From positions 309,559 through 373,558 of the forward strand of contig NZ_CAUPZS010000001.1 of the NCBI RefSeq assembly GCF_963515715.1: a stretch of 64,000 nucleotides of DNA. The letters run 5' to 3'. Both the position numbers and the translations under genes were made by a program. Positions 61,090-64,000 of this stretch are shown here, in pieces. Under the pieces are notes generated by a model. It was not told the DNA's origin. It was given only the letters and a program-made list of their open reading frames with translations, and did no database searches. Position 1 is the stretch's first letter; each line of letters begins with the position of its first letter. Source of the DNA: Clostridium_AW sp963515715 (lineage in GTDB: Bacteria; Bacillota; Clostridia; Clostridiales; Clostridiaceae).

Positions 61090-62397
61090 CTATTCTATCA
61101 TTCCATTAATATTTATTGAACACCATCTAACTAATTCACTAATAGTCAACAAACCGTCCCAAGGGGTATCAAATAAACTCATGTATCCTACCTTAACCAC
61201 TCTATCTACTCCTCTATTAGTTATTTCATCTGCAAAAACTAAAGCTTTTTCTTCATTTTTAAATGCAATTCCAACAGTCTGGATTTTAGGAGTAATAAGA
61301 TTTTTTACCTCAGATATATTTTGAACTTCTTTTAAAAATATTGTTCTTCCACCTACGGGTTCCTCCAATTTAAATTCATCACTTATTAAAATAGTATACT
61401 CCAACCCTTTACTACAATGAATCATTTTTTCTAAACTAAGAGCATACTCACCTCTCTTATTTATTATGGAAGCTGCTATTCCTTCATCAACATGATTTAT
61501 GGAATATCTTTTGCTCATTTTTTCAAAAGCTTTTATAAGCCTATGGCTTACTTCTTCAATGGATATTAAACTTTTTTCTAAGAATAATACATGAGGAGAT
61601 GAACAAGCTTCTTGATTAAAAGTTATTATATCAAGAGTTAGATTTTCTAAATATTTTTCCAAATCATTACTTTCTATTACTTCTTTATCAAATGCTGCAA
61701 AAGAATATTTAGGACCAAAAATTATATCTTTGCAAGTAGTTTTTTGAGGCAATTTCCTTATTTGCCTTAAGGCCTCTTCCCCTCCCCAGAAAACCCTGCA
61801 ATCAGCTATTTTAGACATTTTAAGATTTAAATCCATATCCTTGCTGGAAAAATTAATTATACAAATATTGATCAAAATATCTAATCCATAATATTGAGTA
61901 CCCTCGAAATTTATCTTTATATCTTTTAAAGGTTTTAGTAACTCTATTATTATATCTTCATTTTTTAAAGGTATTTTGACAATATTGGAATTTCTGCAAA
62001 TAATAGATTGAAATATAGAGTATATTCCTAGAGTAGGTATATTACCTGCAATCCAATGACATACAATGCCTCTTTTTTGAGCTTTAATAAATTTTTTTTC
62101 ATCCACCTCAATAAACTTATCTAAAAAATATTTATTACTTATATTCAAATTTATAACTTTATCTAAATTATTCTTTTTTAAATAGAAAGATAAAAATGGT
62201 ACACCTTCTTTTATTAATAAATCTCTTCTTTTAGATATTGTCGCACTGTATTCATTGATTAATTGAAGAATGGCGTCTACTGGAATGTTTTTAAGTCTAT
62301 TTTCATTTTCCTTTAATATTTCATATATATTATCAAAATTATTAAATTCTAAACCTTCTCTAAAAAACTCTCCATTTAAAGTATAGCATTTAATCAT
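61090..62397 (-). CDS. LuxC-type acyl-CoA/acyl-protein reductase
   Basis: A 435-residue LuxC family enzyme of the aldehyde dehydrogenase superfamily, reducing an acyl thioester to the aldehyde with NADPH. IAGNIPTLGIYSIFQS is the nucleotide-binding segment and Cys265 in FNQEACSSPHVLF is the catalytic thiol. ATG 62397 has AGGGAG 7 nt upstream. It overlaps luxE-like by 8 nt. In luminous bacteria LuxC works with LuxE and LuxD to make the fatty aldehyde. Confidence 0.9.
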   Translation of the reverse strand: MIKCYTLNGEFFREGLEFNNFDNIYEILKENENRLKNIPVDAILQLINEYSATISKRRDLLIKEGVPFLSFYLKKNNLDKVINLNISNKYFLDKFIEVDEKKFIKAQKRGIVCHWIAGNIPTLGIYSIFQSIICRNSNIVKIPLKNEDIIIELLKPLKDIKINFEGTQYYGLDILINICIINFSSKDMDLNLKMSKIADCRVFWGGEEALRQIRKLPQKTTCKDIIFGPKYSFAAFDKEVIESNDLEKYLENLTLDIITFNQEACSSPHVLFLEKSLISIEEVSHRLIKAFEKMSKRYSINHVDEGIAASIINKRGEYALSLEKMIHCSKGLEYTILISDEFKLEEPVGGRTIFLKEVQNISEVKNLITPKIQTVGIAFKNEEKALVFADEITNRGVDRVVKVGYMSLFDTPWDGLLTISELVRWCSININGMIE

Positions 62398-63511
62398 TTC
62401 CATTCTCCCTCTCAGCAAAAGTATCTCCACAACCTCTTATTTCAGTTTTTTCTACCCTAGATATAAACTTAAAATATTTTCCTTTTCTACCACATTTGCA
62501 ATCATCTATTCCAACAAGCTCTCCTATATCTTCCGTCAAAATAGCTTGAGCAGGGTAGCTTGATGATAAAGTACTCATAGCCTGTATTAATCCCCTTCCT
62601 CCAATAGAAACTTCCTCTAAAGTTACAATATCTCTTATTATAACTTCTGCAAAATTCGGTACATGTTTATATCCACATTCACAATCAATAAATACTACTC
62701 CCAATTGCTCTACCATACCATAAAAATCTAATACATTATTTATATTAGTATTAAAGGTTTCGCTTACACTTTTTGAAAACTCATGCTTACTAACCTTTTT
62801 AGAATTTAGTTTCTTCCAACCGCCACTGTGTATTATTTTAGCTCCAGGTAAACTGAATTTTTCATTAGTCTTTTCAATAGCTTTTATAAATTTTGACCAT
62901 ATTATATAAGTAAACCCATAAACCAATACTTCCTCATGTCCATGTTCTTCTTGAAATTTGTGAAGCCTATCAAAATTAATTTTTAAATCTTCTCCTTCTT
63001 TATCCATAGCGTATACTATCTTATTTGAAAAATTGCTTACTCCTCTAACTGCCGCTCCTCTTGCGGTTAAATTAAAGGATTCTTTATTTATGTCTTCGCT
63101 ATCCATAATAAGCAACGGCCTTCTTTTACTACCTAAGAAATCATTTAAAGTAATTATTAGCGCTTGTGATTGCCGTATTGAAGTTTTTTTATCTATATAT
63201 ATTTTACTTGGAGTTCCTGTAGTAGTAGCACTAGAATTTAATATTCTTACTATCTCATCCTCTTTACATGTAAATAAATCAAAAGTTTTAAACATATTAA
63301 CTGGTATATACGGTATATCTTCTAATCTATTTAAATATTTAATATCAAATCCTAATTTATTATACATAGCTTTAATATTTTCATTATTTCTATTGTTATA
63401 TAATTGCTCTTTAAAAATTTCTATTAATATTTTCTCCTTCTCTTCTTGTTCCATTTCAAAAGGTTTATTAAATATTAAGTCTTCAATAGAATTAATATTA
63501 TTCATTTTCAT
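62390..63511 (-). CDS. LuxE-type acyl-protein synthetase
   Basis: A 373-residue member of the LuxE/PaaK adenylating family. NSSATTTGTPSKIYIDKKT is the Ser/Thr-rich AMP-binding motif, with DLTARG-like NLTARGAAVRG and FYGMVEQLGVVF following. LuxE activates a fatty acid and hands it to LuxC. ATG 63511 is favoured by AGGTG nearby; the start is not certain within the first five codons. Directly adjacent to the ligase gene upstream, so the three form an operon. Confidence 0.88.
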   Translation of the reverse strand: MKMNNINSIEDLIFNKPFEMEQEEKEKILIEIFKEQLYNNRNNENIKAMYNKLGFDIKYLNRLEDIPYIPVNMFKTFDLFTCKEDEIVRILNSSATTTGTPSKIYIDKKTSIRQSQALIITLNDFLGSKRRPLLIMDSEDINKESFNLTARGAAVRGVSNFSNKIVYAMDKEGEDLKINFDRLHKFQEEHGHEEVLVYGFTYIIWSKFIKAIEKTNEKFSLPGAKIIHSGGWKKLNSKKVSKHEFSKSVSETFNTNINNVLDFYGMVEQLGVVFIDCECGYKHVPNFAEVIIRDIVTLEEVSIGGRGLIQAMSTLSSSYPAQAILTEDIGELVGIDDCKCGRKGKYFKFISRVEKTEIRGCGDTFAERENGND

Positions 63512-63517
63512 ATACAC

Positions 63518-64000
63518 CTACTTTCCTTTAAGAGAAGTAATCATTACTTTTCCTGAGGAATTTTTCGGAATGCTACTTACTATTTCTATAAACTTAGGTA
63601 TCTTATAATTAGGCAATTTACTTTTGCAATATTCAATAATATCTTTTGATTTTAAGCTAGAATCTTTTAACACTATAAAAGCTTTAATGGCTTCTCCTAA
63701 AATTTCGTCCTCTACAGCTATCACAACGCACTCCATTATTTTATCCATTTCTAGTATTGTATCTTCAACATCCTTTGGACTTATTCTATTACCACCGCTT
63801 TTTATTATATTTTTCTCCCTGCCAACAATATATATATATCCATCTTCATCAATAGTTCCCAAATCTCCTGTATAGAGACACCCATCTCTTAAAACTTTTT
63901 TAGTTTCCTCTTCATCATTAAAATATCCCTTCATTATGTTTCCGCCCATAGCTACTATTTCTCCAACTCTTCCAGGTTTTACTGATGTTCCATGTTCATT
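63518..64000 (-). CDS. AMP-dependent acyl-CoA synthetase/ligase, C-terminal part (cut by window edge)
   Basis: The frame is open to the window end: the last 160 codons of an ANL-superfamily enzyme. GYFNDEEETKKVLRDGCLYTGD, DGYIYIVGREKNIIKSGGNR and the C-terminal lysine region PKNSSGKVMITSL (catalytic Lys) are typical, and the residues before the internal Met (GRVGEIVAMGGN) are family-like, so the ATG at 63949 is not the start. It would activate a carboxylic acid to acyl-CoA or acyl-ACP for luxE/luxC. Confidence 0.92.
   Translation of the reverse strand, partial: NEHGTSVKPGRVGEIVAMGGNIMKGYFNDEEETKKVLRDGCLYTGDLGTIDEDGYIYIVGREKNIIKSGGNRISPKDVEDTILEMDKIMECVVIAVEDEILGEAIKAFIVLKDSSLKSKDIIEYCKSKLPNYKIPKFIEIVSSIPKNSSGKVMITSLKGK

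Noticed and set aside
63033..63608. 191-codon plus-strand frame, the longest shadow
   Set aside because: Covers luxE-like and part of the ligase on the other strand; no RBS or domain.
61090..64000. Bioluminescence operon
   Set aside because: Only the reductase genes are seen; no luxA/B, and an anaerobic organism.
1..64000. tRNA, rRNA, prophage or insertion sequence
   Set aside because: Looked for clover-leaf ends, integrase/transposase-like proteins and terminal repeats; nothing supportable found.

Overview
The window looks like chromosomal core DNA from a low-GC, anaerobic, spore-forming Clostridium (sensu stricto). The evidence is the strong A+T bias, the clostridial/Bacillus-type gene order, sporulation genes (spoVS, spoVM, ylbJ, an alpha/beta-type SASP, a GerMN lipoprotein) and fermentation genes (pta-ackA, 4-hydroxybutyryl-CoA dehydratase). 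No rRNA or tRNA gene, IS element, prophage or CRISPR array was seen, so I do not name a species. Almost every gene lies on the minus strand; the plus-strand exceptions are yraN, tmcAL-ylbJ, rpmB and mntP.

Layout. 1-10.3 kb: dprA (cut by the window edge), comM, yraN, rnhB, rbgA, lepB, rplS with its leader, trmD, rimM, khpA, rpsP, ffh, ylxM, ftsY (competence, ribosome assembly, SRP targeting). 10.3-20.8 kb: smc, an unlisted 32-residue membrane peptide, spoVS, a radical SAM protein, rnc, acpP, plsX, rpmF, yceD, ackA, pta. 20.9-30.3 kb: tmcAL, ylbJ, a coiled-coil gene, coaD, rsmD, an unlisted 16-codon peptide gene in a structured intergenic region, recG, a FakA/DAK gene, an Asp23 gene, rpmB, and two unlisted tiny genes, spoVM and a 51-residue membrane protein. 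30.4-45.2 kb: one long housekeeping run, thiN-rpe-rsgA-prkC-prpC-rlmN-rsmB-yugP-fmt-def-priA-coaBC-rpoZ-gmk-remA-yicC.

45.3-54 kb is accessory: a cluster of very small charged proteins around a SASP gene, a YkgJ-family protein, a Mn2+ (yybP-ykoY) riboswitch controlling mntP, tspO, a BlaI/M56 repressor-protease pair whose protease carries a DUF881-like domain where a penicillin sensor would be expected, a diguanylate cyclase, tag and a GerMN lipoprotein.

54.2-60.9 kb is a 4-hydroxybutyrate module: permease, 4-hydroxybutyrate CoA-transferase (abfT), a Cys-rich small protein, a NifU-type Fe-S protein and 4-hydroxybutyryl-CoA dehydratase (abfD), with a sigma-54 promoter and a dedicated sigma-54 activator upstream. 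61-64 kb is a LuxC/LuxE fatty-acid-reductase pair plus an acyl-CoA/acyl-ACP ligase (cut by the window edge), without luciferase genes in view.

Most novel points: the M56-DUF881 fusion with its symmetric operator; the 16-residue peptide locus; the LuxC/LuxE/ligase cluster; the Fe-S helper pair inside the abfD operon with a palindrome that may act both as terminator and activator site; and several translation-control oddities (mini-ORFs, start-stop codons, hairpins that bury ribosome binding sites).
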